Assembly: GCA_018894105.1 (NCBI GenBank)
Contig: CM032133.1
Span: 18,614,501-18,678,500, forward strand
Length of the DNA: 64,000 bases
Direction of reading: 5' to 3'
Source of the DNA: Jacaranda mimosifolia
Lineage: Eukaryota > Streptophyta > Magnoliopsida > Lamiales > Bignoniaceae
Shown here in pieces: positions 11,097 through 23,800 of this stretch. The notes beneath the pieces are model-generated. The model worked only from the letters and a program-made list of their open reading frames with translations. It made no database searches and was not told where the DNA came from. Each line of letters begins with the position of its first letter. Position 1 is the stretch's first letter. The position numbers and the translations under genes were made by a program.

Positions 11097-12590
11097 CTTA
11101 ACATCATAAATTAACTATCTGCAAAACAGGTGAATTTCAACGACTTACATTTCAGATAATCTATCAAAGGGGGTTTGCATGCACAAGATGGGAATGAAGG
11201 ACAACATATGTTTTCAAAATCGGACCAGACAATGAACCGGTGACCTTACTGGTTACTAGTTCAACCGGTTTGATGGTCGAACCGGTATGACGTAATAATT
11301 ATATTTAATTTTATAAATATATATAATATTCTAATATTACCAAAAAATAAAACTTTCAATTGATATAGAAAGAATATTATTTTAAAAAAAAATTCAACTT
11401 GCTTATTTTTAAGTACGTTTTTTAGAAAATAATACTATTTCACAATTAGTCAATTATAAATAAATAAAAAAATAATGTTTCACATTAATTTAAGTAATTA
11501 TTCGTTTCATACTTCAACTCTAAGTAAAAATAAATTCTTCTACGCTAAATATTCAACATAATTTAAGAGAAATTAAACAAAATAAAATAACAAATTAAAA
11601 ATAAATATTCACATATAACTACCACTTTATTAAATTTTAAGAAAATAAATTCATGTTTCAAAAAATTACATGTCCAAAATCTTTAATCATCATTTTCAAC
11701 TCACAATTTCTCTTTTCTTTTTTTACTTCTAAAAAAAAAAATGAACTGGTTGAACCGGTTCGATTTTGACTGCCACTACTTTTCAGGCTTCAATCGGACC
11801 GAACAGGCCACCGGTCATGGGTCCCGTCCGGTTTTCAAATCACTGAGGACAACGGAAACAATTACCTATTACCCTGAATTAGACTTGGGGGATGGGCTAA
11901 AATTACATGAATGAGATGCTAAAAACAGAAACTGTAACTATGAGCTGATGTAGCTATCTAACTCCTAAGTTTAATTTCTTCAGGTCTTTCCACTTCTCCC
12001 TTCCAAATTTCCAATCCTTTCTCTTGCTTCAAAAGCTTTTTCCATCTCTATGAATCTTACTCATACTACTAATCTTCTTCATAACAAATCCTAGTAACCA
12101 CATATTAGGACATATAAAATAAATATATCTAAAATAAGATTAATAGACACAAGAAAAACATATTAGCCCTTTTCAAAGAGCCTAGCCCACCATACTATAG
12201 GCAAATTTCCCCTAAATATATATATATATATATCCTAAATGTTAAAAGATAAAATCTCTACGGCGTAAACATCAAACACAAAGAACATCGAAGTCGCTAA
12301 TTCAGTACCATGAGAAAAAAATAAAACTAAAGTGAAAAGATGAAATCCATTATTTTCTCCGAGGAAAGACAGAATGGATGAAGGAAAGGCAAAGTTTAGT
12401 TTAATTCTAAAATTATATAAATCGATAAGAAGAAGATGATGAAGAAGAAGTAGAAGGCAGCAAAAACTTACCCAGAGTGGAAGTCCCGACGCCGAGGCGG
12501 GCAGAAGGAGACGAGAGCGCTCGTATAGCGTAAAATGGGCTTTTCGTTCGAACATTGTCCAGCAATTTTACTCCGAAGCCCAATTTAGAT
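11097..12590 (-). other. Inferred 5'UTR exon and 5'UTR intron of the DUF1764 gene
   Basis: On the minus strand a donor-like CTGG|GTAAGT lies with its GT at 12471-12470. An acceptor-like TTTTGCAG ends at 11119, 22 bases before the ATG. A first exon of about 100 bases (roughly 12472-12590) is the most GC-rich sequence nearby and resembles a 5'UTR. The intron would be about 1.35 kb and carries a repeat (11219-11850). No transcript evidence is available; this is a splice-motif inference. Confidence 0.5.
11219..11850. repeat. CCGGTT-rich dispersed repeat within the inferred intron
   Basis: The ends are rich in GAACCGG, AACCGGTT and CCGGTTCG motifs in both orientations (11230-11300 and 11745-11840), flanking an AT-rich centre. 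This is a common pattern of plant non-autonomous repeats. A smaller relative with ACGGTTCAAACGGTCTGACC lies at 53636-53820. Exact ends and target duplication were not resolved. Confidence 0.5.
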
Positions 12591-12650
12591 CCTGTGGAAT
12601 GGTTTTAAAGCTCGAGTCCAGTGGCAGTAAAATGGGTTAAGGATTACTCA
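12530..12650 (-). promoter_or_regulatory. Candidate promoter-proximal site II-like motifs of the DUF1764 gene
   Basis: The minus strand has TTGGGCTTCGG (about 12577-12587) and AAAGCCCATTTT (about 12531-12542), with another AATGGGTT near 12632-12640. TGGGC(C/T) site II-type motifs are common near start sites of plant housekeeping and ribosome-related genes. The role here is inferred from position only. Confidence 0.3.
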
Positions 12651-14784
12651 CTACTTAGGAGCCCAAAGAAAATTTGGAAAAACAGGTACAAATTACAAAA
12701 TACTGGTGAAAGAAAATGTTGTAATTGGATTTTATTTTATTTTATAATCTTAAACTAACTGTATTTATATCAGTGTTTAGAAACTCAGACCATTAATTGA
12801 GTCCTAAAATTCATAGGTTTTCAATTATTGGGTCAACCTTTCTATGAACCCCTTTTTGAATATTAATCTACTTTCATAACTTTTGTGTTATTTATGATAT
12901 ACTCATTTAATTAAATTAAATTAAATAAAATAAAAAATTTATAAATGTAGAATTGTTTTATTATATTTTTATAAACAAAACATTATATTTTCTATACTCC
13001 ATTCTTGAAATACTATTATTTTCTAGAGATATTATTTTGGATTGTTAAAGAATAATGTCAACTATATCCATTATAACGCAAATGATGTGATACATTAAGT
13101 AAAACTTTTTATGTGAAATATCTTTCTACATTTCTTTATTTTATATAGTTCTATTATAACCTTATATCAAAATATGAGATGCAAATATATTTGTATGATA
13201 AAAATAATCATAGAGTTATATTATATTTGAAAATTAACAAAAGAAGGATTCGCACAATTTTTGCAAAATATATTTTTTAAAAATAATGCAATTCAATTAA
13301 AATACATTGAATTAACTAAGATTTGACATGTATAGTATTTTATTTATTTATTTTTGTTTCATTCACCTTTTCCTGTTTACTTTTTAAAGTTAGAAATGTC
13401 TTATTGAGTTTTTGAAAAATAATTAAAATATTCATGCATGTTCATTATACTCATAATTTGGACATCTCAATACTTCTACTTCATTTAATATATAAAAATT
13501 AAATACTTACCACATAATGAATTTTTTATTGAAAATAAAAAGAATTATTTCAAATGATTCAATAAAATCATTATTTTTCTTTTCAAATCATCTAATAGGA
13601 AAAAATTATAATGCCACACTGTAATGGTTGTTGACTAGTATAGTGGCAAGTACTAATGAAATTGCTGCTACACATGCATTTAAAATATTTTTAATGTTTT
13701 ATTTTATTTATTAAAATATTAATAGATTGTGGAATTTAGTAAATTATTTTCTTTACTTGTCTTACTCGGGGAATTTTCAGAATATTTATTATTTATAATT
13801 ATACTAAGTATTAATATAATGAATCCAAGTATTATGTGTTGTTGAAATATAACTAGATTAGCAAATATGAATATAAAAACTTATTAATTATTAGTTTTCA
13901 CTAAGTATTTTCACAGTTTTCAACTTTGACTAACGTGTTGAAACATTCACCTCTTCGTGTTGATCAATAAATATTGGTAAAAGAATTTCTTTATTATATA
14001 ATATAGCTAGCTAATATGTCCTTGAATTTCATAAAATTATCGTGCTATTATGTATCCTTTATCAATCACGAAACTTGACTAATAATATATATAAATATAA
14101 ATATATATATATATCTACCTGTTTAAAAAGTATGCAATTAATTTTGCCACTAGGTAATTGATTAGATGAAATGATATAACTAATTTGTTCAACATATAAA
14201 TGATTTATTTAGCTTTGTCGTGTTAATTCAGTTATAATAATATTTACTTTTTTCTTAACCCAGGTTAGATTCTAATTTTCTTTTGCATTGTATATAATTA
14301 GACTCTAGTACAAATTAAAATACAAAATAAATATTTGCCAAATTATACAAAAAGATCTATAAATATATCGCTTCATGAAAAGAAATTCAATTTCATTAAA
14401 AATCCATTGAAACTCTAATACATTGAAAAAATTGCTTTATATTTATAAAAAAAAAAAAAAAAACAAAGAAGTCTTCCAAATTGAAGCAATTACATAATTC
14501 TTTTTTTTTTTTTTTAAAGGACATTACAAATGACAAGTGTTATCATTTCAAGATTGCAGTATTTTCCTATTCTCAAATTAAAGAAATTTCTAGTTTCAAA
14601 TTAAATAAATTAAAGTATAAACCACACACGCACATAAAATGTACTACGCACTCATTATGGGTTAAACACAAAATCTCCCACTTAATAGGGGAAACAAATG
14701 CTGCTTGGACTACAAGCCATTGGACAAGTAATTGCATAAATTCATTAGTATAAAACTAAACATGAATATTCTTCATCTTGTTTA
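12651..14784. other. Intergenic AT-rich sequence, no gene recognised
   Basis: Very AT-rich, with poly(A), poly(T) and AT dinucleotide runs (for example 14079-14111, 14448-14464 and 14501-14515). The frame at 14481-14753 is low-complexity with no motif I know. I see no supportable gene. Confidence 0.65.
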
Positions 14785-14825
14785 GAATTATTTTATCTAA
14801 AAGTGAAATTAACGACATTAGAATC

Positions 14826-15557
14826 TGTTGGAATTAATTAGGACTCTAGATAGTATGTTAAGTGGAGAAGATATGAAATTCCTTGGGATCTCAATCCCAC
14901 ATTGGAAAAATAAGAAAAGGAGAATTCATTTATTAGTTGAATATCTTGTTATGCTTTTAGATTATTCTAAGGTTTTGGAGAGTGTCCAAGAGCATGGGAA
15001 TTATATATATTGTTTGAATAATATATATATATTTAATAATCAAGACTTAGCACTTAACACGTGCGCGACGTGGCGTGGATTAAATTCAAATTATATTTTA
15101 ATTTAGTATTTAATTAAATACGTAATTTAATTAATTATTTAAATTACGTTTTTAATCAGAAATAATGTGACTGTTAGGAAAAAGACAATACTATTATAAT
15201 CAGTGTGTTGTTTAAACTAACAGTCATAATTGTGTGAATAGTTGTTGTAATACTATATAAGGGGAATTAATCCACACAAATTATGTATGCATTTTTAAAG
15301 CAAAGTATTATTACTCTCCAGCAAAAAGATATTGCATACTCTTTTCAATTATTCTCAACATCAAAAGAAATTCTTAAGTAGGAATTTCAAAGTACTGACT
15401 GCAATTCCTTGGATGCCTTAGTTGAATCATAGGGGTGAATTGTCATAGTCCCTGCAGCACAAATAGTGAGGGCAATTATCACCTTAAGAATAGTGTAGGA
15501 GTTTCTGCACATAATTAGGCACATCAGACTTCCAATTTTTCAACATATTTTCTAGTA
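14826..15557 (+). mobile_element. Solo LTR with perfect 5-bp target duplication
   Basis: The sequence starts TGTTGGAATTAATT at 14826 and is flanked by GAATC at 14821-14825 and again at 15558-15562. The interior has a TATA-like CTATATAAGGGG near 15254-15265, as in a retrotransposon LTR. The 3' end reads TCTAGTA, so the final dinucleotide is TA instead of the usual CA, probably a point change. No internal retrotransposon sequence adjoins it, so it is read as a solo LTR, probably copia type. Confidence 0.6.
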
Positions 15558-15645
15558 GAATCTGCATAACTAAAAATAAAATTAACGAACTCATTAGAAT
15601 CCACATAACTAAAAATATAATTAGTGGGTTCATTATAATCCCATC
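15558..15645 (+). repeat. Short tandem repeat, about 39-bp units, invaded by the solo LTR
   Basis: Units beginning TAGAATC and containing ATAACTAAAAATA and ATTA repeat in the stretch after the LTR. A related unit (GTGAAATTAACGACATTAGAATC, abbreviated by position 14803-14825) sits directly before the LTR. This suggests the LTR landed inside a small pre-existing array. Confidence 0.45.
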
Positions 15646-15804
15646 AAAAGATTCAAAATCGGGAATAAATACAGCTTTGTAGACGTGAGCGATACGATTC
15701 ATTTTAAATCCTAGCTAATAAGATATTTTGTAATAAATAATTATGCACCTTACCAACTTACTTCTTTATTTATTTTTGTTTTACAGTCATAATATATTAA
15801 AGAC

Positions 15805-16867
15805 CTAGCATGTGTTTGGTGCGATGCACCAAAAATAATTTTACTATCAAAATAATATATTTTTATAATAATATTTATTTTACTTTATTTAATTGCAAAT
15901 AAATTTTAATTATTTTTGAGTATTTAAAGAAAGAAAATTTATTACTAATTAAATAAAATAATGTAAATATTTCAATTAAAGATATTATATTTGAAGATAA
16001 TTTGTATATTTTAAATAAGTTGTAGAATGCTAAGAGTTGCTAATTTTAAGTTTATAAATTATAACAAAAAAAAAATTTAATGATAAAATTTTAAAAAATA
16101 AATGAAAAAACTAAAAAAGTAAAAATAGAGCATAATATTTTATTAAACACGCTTTTTAAATTACGTATATATTTATACATACATATTGTGATATGATTTT
16201 AAATATAAAAGCTTTTTTTGTATGATATGTTAATAATGTGAAAGTTACTGTTGCAATTTACATAAACATTCGAGATTTTTAAAATGTTAAGCATTTTTTG
16301 TTAGAGTAAATATATAATGTCTGTACTTTATCTATGAAAATACTTACATTAAGTTATTATTTTATAACTAATTAAATAAATAGTTTGTAGCACATGCAAT
16401 TCGTAAAAACTAAAATATCTCTTAATATTTCATATAATTGCTTCTTTTTTTTTTTGGAAATAGTGAAAAATTTATTTTGAAAAGTGTTAGTGTATTTGTT
16501 TATGTTCTGAAGGGAAATATTTTTTATTGTAATGATCAAATAATATTTTTTTTGTTGGGTTTTTAAAGTGAAGATAAAATTGAGTAATTTTTTTATTATA
16601 AGAATAATAATAATAACATATAAAATGTATATATATGAGAAAATGGGAAAATTTTGGAGATAATGAATAATGGAAAATGATATTTTAGGAAAACCCATTT
16701 TAATATTTTGGAGAGAAAATAAATGTATGTTCAGTTATGTTTTGACAAAATAATTTTGTTATGTCAAAATATAACCAAATACTCCCTTAGAAATTAAGTA
16801 TTTTAAATGTATAATTAATAACACATACATTGGGTTTGTTGGATACTTTTTAAGTTTATATAATAGA
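15805..16867 (-). mobile_element. Helitron-like element, minus orientation
   Basis: On the minus strand the 3' end shows the perfect small hairpin GGTGCATCGCACC followed by AAACACATG and CTAG, the expected Helitron arrangement. The sequence upstream of this end aligns by eye with much of the element at 28098-29913 (for example TTTCTTTCTTTAAATA and TAATATCTTTAATTGA occur in both). The 5' end is placed at TCTATTATATAAAC (16867, minus) because it follows an A as Helitrons require; this end is less certain. No coding capacity was seen, so it is non-autonomous. Confidence 0.65.
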
Positions 16868-17107
16868 TATAAAATATTTCAATACTCACTTTTGAATTAT
16901 TGCCAATTTGCCATGGGACCGAAATTATTTGAAACCGCGAGCGCAAATTTAAAATGATATATAATTCAACTTGTTTAATGCCCTTACTATTCCCATGTTT
17001 CCATGTAAAATTATTAAAAATTAGCAACACATCAAATGGTTTGACTTTTGAAGTAATTAATAGTCGACATGATGCCGGTTTATGCATCACGGACTCACAA
17101 TTCTAAA

Positions 17108-17605
17108 GGGCCGTTTGTTTTCATTTTCAAACTCCATTTTTATTTTCTCCTCAAAATAAAAATAGAGAATTATTACTATCTATATTATTTTTAAAAATAT
17201 TTTTATTTTCAAAACATTCTTTATTATATTCTCTCTCCATTTTCATACATTTTTCAACCTCTATCATTAATTTAATCATTTGTTATCTTCTCAATACTTC
17301 TCATACACCATTCACAATAAAATTATTATAAATTCAAATTCAAATTATAATATTATTTTTTCAAACAATCACACATCATATCATCAATTCAAATTCAAAA
17401 ACTACACAACTTTTAATACCAAAACACCCAATATCCAAATACATCTCATTTTCACACACATATATAAACTTATATAAACCTATAATTTTCTACAACACAT
17501 CCAAATAAAACTTCATTTTCAAATTCAACTATTCTAACTAACTTTTCATTATATATTTTCACTAAAAAATGAAAATGACAACAGAAAATGAAACCAAACA
17601 GGCTC
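17108..17605. mobile_element. MITE-like TIR element, about 0.5 kb, TAA target duplication
   Basis: The ends are inverted: GGGCCGTTTGTTTTCATTTTC at 17108 and, read in reverse, GAGCCTGTTTGGTTTCATTTTC from 17605. TAA flanks both sides (17104-17106, with one extra A, and 17606-17608). The interior is AT-rich and non-coding. A relative lies at 63265-63599. TAA plus G-rich ends suggests a Tourist/Harbinger-like MITE; this is inference. Confidence 0.6.
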
Positions 17606-17874
17606 TAAGTACTTGGATTAATTGGTGGTGTGGCTATCACTTTTTCCACACTATTGACTATTTCGTCGGTGCATTTTGTGGGGTATAAATTAAAAAATAT
17701 GGTGTAATAAAAATTTAGAATGAAGTGCGAATAATAAATTTTAGTGTGCAAATAATAATATCCTTCACTTAGTAGATCTCAGTATATATGTGTTACAAAT
17801 AATTAAATACAATATATTAACATATTATACTTGATATTGTATAGAATTTTCGACATACCTTGAAATTAGACTTA

Positions 17875-18258
17875 GAAGGTGTTTGAACAAGCTTATAAAT
17901 CTTTTAAAACATCTTATAAGATATTTGAGAATTTATAAAATACTATAAAGTGCTTGGTAAATTTTTTTAAAAGAACTTGTAAGTTATTAAAATAAATATT
18001 AGGATCCTATAAACTTTTTTTCACAAAAATAAAGAGCTTCTAACTTGTTTTTAAAATTTTAAAAATCTCATTTAATTTTACAATATTAATTATAAAGTTG
18101 TCATTACTAACATTTTACAAGTTTTAAAATTTTATTTTACCCAAACGCGTTAAAAATTTATTTTTAAAATAAAATTTAATATCTTATAAACTACAAAAAT
18201 ATCTTATAAGATATAAAAATTTAAAATATTTTCTAAATAAATTTGGTCAAACATCCTC
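17875..18258. mobile_element. MITE, 384 bp, TTA target duplication
   Basis: The left end GAAGGTGTTTGAACAAG pairs with the reversed right end GAGGATGTTTGACCAAA. TTA occurs directly outside both ends (17872-17874 and 18259-18261). The interior repeats CTTATAAGAT-type palindromic blocks. A 3-bp TTA duplication is typical of Tourist/Harbinger-like MITEs. Confidence 0.65.
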
Positions 18259-18997
18259 TTAATTATAGCTCTAATGTGTAATCTGGACATTATTTAATTA
18301 AAAATTCTAGTATGTTAACTTCACCCTTATACAAATTTACTCGAGCACCCATTATTTAAAATATTTCATAAATGATATACAACACTTCGTACAAGAGTTT
18401 CTTAATTTCTTGATGTATTCATGCATAATTTATGCATAGCTAACAAGTAGGCAAATTGGCTTAACCGCTCTTTGCATGATTTAGAACACTAAAAATGGTT
18501 AATTGCAATCAAAATCCTTTTTAATATTCTTTTAATACATATATTAATATTGATGATGATTAGATTTATCGCCAAACATAGAGACCAGTCATGTTAAGTT
18601 AATATCCTACAGACACATATCAAAATTCAAAATGCTATGATGATATCTACTATTATCAAAAGTTTACATGGAAGTTGGTCCAATTAATGTGGATCTTATC
18701 AAGTTGTAGGTTTAACATAAATTTAGTAAAAAACTAAAGATTAAAAATTTATAAAATATTAATTTTATGATTTTCTTCTATTGTTTACAAATGCATATCT
18801 GACATCTATATTTATATACAATAAATCAATGTAGTTTAGTTCAAGTTGTCTTATTGGGTTTTGGGTTTAAAATGAATTAAAATGAACCTAAACAATAAAT
18901 AAATGAATAAATAAAATTTAATAACTTTTAAAAAAGTAAAATTATATTTTCTTATACTTTAAAAAATTCTAATACATTCCAACATCTCGGAATGTAT

Positions 18998-20660
18998 CAA
19001 CAATGAGGACAGACTAATCTGGCATTATACTAAAAATGGAATATTTTCGGTGCACTTTGCTTATTATTTAGCTTTATCTTTGAGAAATAGTATGGTTGAG
19101 GAAATGCGATGAACTTACACCAAAAGTGAAGCATTTTGCTTAGCATGCTGCTAGAGATTTTCTTCAACCAATATGTCTTTGGTGTGTAAACGTTTATCTT
19201 CTAATTCCTTTTGTGATGTATGTGAAAATATGGGAGAGGATTCTATGCATTGCTTGTGGCATTGACATTTTGCAAGGTGAGTTGTTTTCTTTCTTATCAC
19301 ATTTTGTTGTCTCTGTTCTTGATTGGTTTCGAAAAGTGCATAACTTATTGGAATTTGAAATGTTTGGATTCCTTTTTTTGTTTGTTGCTGGTGCTTGTGG
19401 TATAGAAGAAATAAGGCACATTTTGAAGAAGGAATCTGGGCACCTCAAGATGTTATCAATTTTGCTTGGTGCTATAATGATGCATTCAAAAGGGCTAAAC
19501 ATGAACTAGGTAGTTGATCAACTAGCAAGCATACCTGTATGGAGGGCACCAAGTGAGGGTCAGGTGAAAATTAACTTGATGCAGCGATGTTCGAGCATGC
19601 CCACTCAGTTGGCCTCAGTGTAGTAGCTAGAAATCACAGCAGACAGTGACCTAGGGGTGGGCGGGTAGCCGAGGGCTCGGGTATCATTTTTGATACCCGA
19701 ATCCCGACCCCCATTTTATAGGGTACCCCCAAAACCCCCACTATTTTTTTTTTATATTTTTAATAAATTAAAATTAAAATTTTATTAATTCATTATTTAT
19801 TTTCATTGTGAATCAATTGATAGCACTACAATTCATTATTCATAAATTCTAAATCCCACCTAATATACTTAAATATAAACATTAATATCTAATATATGAT
19901 ATACATCATATATTAACACTTCAATTAAATGTATAATAATTAATAATATAATTATTTTTTTAAAAATAAAATGGGGCTACTCAATATAATTTTAAAACTT
20001 AAATATAAACATTAATGTATAATATATGATATACATCATATATTGACACTTCAATTAAATATATAACATTTAATAATATAATAATAATTTTTTTTAATAG
20101 AATGGGGGTACCCGATCAGGTATCGGGTACCCCACCCCAATACCCGACCCCCAAAATTTCGGGTACCCCCATAAATATCCATTCGGGTTGGGGGACTAAA
20201 AATACCCGACCCGAACGGGAAATACCCGATCGAGACGAGTCGGGTACCCCTATACCCGAACCCGATGCCCACCCTTAGCAGACAATGTCTAGCTTGGACT
20301 TCTAAGATTATTACTATGCCTCTTTTGCCAAAATCAGATAGGCATGTAAGTTGGGTTATGATTTTGGGTGGGAAAATATATTGGTTGAAGGTGATTGCCT
20401 TCCTATTATTCAAGCTCTCTACCTCCACGAAGAGAATTTACGTGCTATCAATCCTATGATTATGGATGCAAGGAATTTTGTTGATCATGTTAATTCAGTT
20501 TCTTTTGTACATGTTGGGCGTAGTGCTAATGCACGTGCTCATTTTGTTGCTAAAAAATGCTCTATCTATTTACCAAAATGAGATAGAAGGAATTGATGTA
20601 ATTTTGCATGCTCTTGCCTTTGATTCTCATTAACTATCAATCTACCGTTTCCTATTGAAA
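18998..20660 (+). pseudogene. LINE-type retrotransposon 3' relic (zf-RVT and RNase H), split
   Basis: The first frame reads LIWHYTKNGIFSVHFAYYLA, then KVKHFA with a stop where a Trp is usual, then AARDFLQP and a CDVCEN-type Cys motif, which match the zinc-binding C terminus of plant LINE reverse transcriptases (zf-RVT). Next comes RRNKAHFEEG and WRAPSEGQVKIN, the start of the plant non-LTR RNase H domain. This is interrupted by a TIR element (19651-20278). It resumes with GWENILVEGDCLPIIQAL and VHVGRSANARAHFVAKK, the end of the RNase H domain. A tail ending TTTCCTATTGAAAAAAG near 20647-20663 looks like a LINE 3' end. Stops and shifts show it is dead. Reverse-transcriptase core and endonuclease are missing: 5' truncation, normal for LINEs. 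Confidence 0.82.
19651..20278. mobile_element. 628-bp TIR element inserted into the LINE relic
   Basis: The ends CTAGGGGTGGGC (19651) and GCCCACCCTTAG (20278) are inverted with one mismatch. Both ends are full of GGGTACC and ACCCGA motifs. The flanks CAGACAGTGAC (19640-19650) and CAGACAATGTC (20279-20289) are an 11-base direct repeat with two mismatches. Removing the insert rejoins the LINE frame (SRQCLAW), which supports the boundaries. The superfamily (hAT-like or Mutator-like) is not settled. Confidence 0.72.
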
Positions 20661-20783
20661 AAAGTAAAATGACTAAGATATACTTAATAGATCAAAAAAA
20701 ATATGAATAAGCATGGAAAATTACTTAAAAATTTTAAATGAAGAAATACCCATTGAAGAAGCACATATATCTATATCTATATA

Positions 20784-20840
20784 CTAGGAAAAAGACACCG
20801 CACTTTTCACGGTGTCGTGCTCGTGGCTTTATGTATTGTG
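20784..20840 (-). mobile_element. Helitron 3' terminus (minus orientation); 5' end not found
   Basis: On the minus strand a 7-bp stem GACACCG...CGGTGTC with an AT-rich loop is followed by TTTTTC and CTAG, then T, which is the canonical Helitron 3' end with its T target base. The element must extend to higher coordinates, but no unambiguous TC start was located; a weak candidate is near 21310. Confidence 0.6.
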
Positions 20841-23800
20841 AGATTTTATCTATTGTTTTATAAATAATAAACATTTTAGTTTTTTAAATTCTATTTAATT
20901 TAACTTATAAATGTACTGTAAATGTTTTACAATGTACTACTGGGACCAATACGCCATGCACACGCTCGAGCTTGGTCTTAATTCATCAAGAAAATATAGA
21001 TACCAAGTACTCCAATTGACAAAGAGCTTTCAAATTTACTCAAATAAATTCGTCACAGAAGTCGTGTCAAAACCAAAATATAAACTCGATCGCCCACAAC
21101 CAAAAAGAAAAACTTTATTCCTCCTTCAAAATCTCAAGAACAAAAATGGTTAAACAAGCATTCCAAATTAATTCCCTCGTGAAAGATTAAAATCTGAAGA
21201 AAGATGTATACTAAATTATGAATAGTAATAATGGCATCTTTTGCTTTCTTCTTTTTATGACCCTTGAAAGAAGAAAATAAATGCAACGTTTAACATGGCA
21301 TCAAAATAGATAAATTTAATGTGCTATAGAGCATTTTGAAAATTATTTCACTTAAAAAAATTCCAAATTCCAAATTTAAGTAAAAAACAAAAGCCCAAAG
21401 CAACTAAATAGAATGAATACCACTTAAACATAATTACCAACGCTACCCCCACACTACCTCTAGAAGTAAATGACTGAAAAATTAGTTTCAATTGGAATTG
21501 TGAGCAAACCATCTTCAATGACCATCTTGCCTCCACCAGATGGTAACAAAATCCTTGTCAATTCCAAATAAAGAATTTTTGCTTCCATAAAAAATTCATT
21601 CAACCTCTAAGCTAACAATAAATATGCAGTACACAGTTGCTGCTATGGAGTAAAGCTGCAGAAGAGGACATGTTAGGTCTTTTTTGGAAGCTTAACATCT
21701 ACATCCACCTTGATTCGCTGAAGCATGTAAGACATGATGAAGTCAATAGAGTGATAAGACATCACAAAATTAGATTTAGCCAATGAAAACAAATTAAAAG
21801 AGGGCAAAGTTTGATTAGCCAGGCAAAATATTATAATAGTTGTGTCAACTTAATTACAACACTCTACCAAGTCATTAACCTAGGTGATATATCAGCTTAC
21901 AATGTTCTCTATAAATGATCATTATTTGCATCCAAATGTTAAGATTTGATGCTAAGGCTCATTCTCTATGTTTTTTCTTCAACTTTTTCAATAGCTTCCA
22001 TCCGACTTTGGTTGTTACATTTCTTCTCCAACATAATGGATCTTAATATGCTAATTCCTACAATTTGTTAGATTATACACAGTTAGTTTAAAACACATTA
22101 ACACATGAAATGCACCTGTAAGCGGTAGATACCCACAGAAAAATTGCATTAGCATTACCACTAAGAGAGTGACTTGAGTGGAGCTGTGAATTAAAACCAC
22201 GTAGTCCACTTCCTTTGTGTCGCCACAACATCTTGCCAAGTTGGACTTGGTTAAAAGCCTTGTCTTCACATGACTTCCTCCACTTTCTTCTTGAATAAAT
22301 CCGCAAAGGTGGGTTTGCATCACATCCCTTTCCTAGAATAGAAAAATGTGATGTTAAATCTTTTCCTCAAGCTAACAGCAGTAAAAGAAAAAGAATACAT
22401 TTGATTTATTCCCATAAAAAAACAAAGTAACATGACTTAACTTAAAATATGAGAGAAAATAAAAGGCATAAACAGAACAATATAGCTAATATGCTCAAAA
22501 TCAAGCAGAGATACTGAACTAATATATTAAAAATTACCAAAAGAAGCCAAGAAAAGTGATGCCCACAAAGGGAGAAAAGTTTGGTTCTTTTATCAAAAAT
22601 AAAGAAAGCTCATTTACGTGTATGCATGATCAACAACACCAAAATTCTTGCTTTCTAAATCGGATTCATTTTCAATCTACATTATATAACAAGGAAAATT
22701 AAGCAATAAGCACTTCCAATTAGAATAAAGCATTTCTTTTAGTCTCTTAAAGAGTGTTGAATTTCATGCTTTCTATCTAATTTCGTTGGTCTTTGCAAAT
22801 ATAGCCACTATGTCCTTATGTACTGTAAAAATCTAAAATATGATTTTGACAAATATTTTCTGTCATGGCGCATTCTAAAGAGAAAAAATATAATGACCAA
22901 CCATGTAAAAGAGAATAGAAAATACCAAGTTGTGATGCAAACTCGATGAACGGTGCTAGCAGTCATGAGTACCACTGCTTCTGCATTTATAATTGAACCA
23001 AAAAATGTGAAGACTAATAAGTTTAATGAATCATCAATTCATCTAATTTAATTAATTAACAATTCAGGCAATCACTGCACAGAGAAATGATGTTGTAAGG
23101 AGCACACTATCATTCCATTATTTTTGGCAATTTTATCTGCATTTAGTAGGATAACCCATTGTGTTAGCTTTTATCAAATGTTTTTTTTCCAATATTGAAA
23201 CTAACAAAGATTGTAAAGGGGGACAAACAACATCTAGTACTCTAGGCCGTAATGGCTTGTTAAGGTAATCAGAATATAAACCATGATGAACTTGAACAAA
23301 AAGAATAAGATCACATGGATACAAACACTGTGTAGACAATCATGAAAAATGTTTAAGAATAAAACTCAATTGAACATCCCATTGCTCCATCAACTCCAAG
23401 GTAATCAATATCAACTTGCTTCCAATGCAAATCTTCCACCCAGTTCTCAATACTAGAAAAATAATTATGTGATAAATACAGAGAAGGAGAAACCTAGAGA
23501 AAACTAGACTGTCAGACACCACATTTGTTATGTATGTCTCAGCACTTAAGCTGACAACTATTAGCATCAATTAGTGTTGCACAAAAGCAAAATAATATAT
23601 ACATAAGAGCTTCCTTTAGCTTTGAGTTGCTTCCAAATATATATGACTCATGCATTTCAACATAAAACAACTTTAAGGTAAAGCAACGAATCATGGGGGC
23701 AATAGAACACATCGAGCACCAGAGATAAGTGAAACCTGTGTTCCTCTAAATGAAATCATAGTGGCATTAAGATCGATTGCAATGCCAACAAATCCCTATC

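Noticed and set aside
19213..19509. Independent membrane protein of 98 codons
   Set aside because: It is a frame-shifted reading of the LINE C-terminal region, whose other frames carry the zf-RVT and RNase H motifs.
22051..22323. Minus-strand frames near 22.1-22.3 kb as a gene
   Set aside because: No family recognised, and two overlapping frames in different phases give conflicting products.
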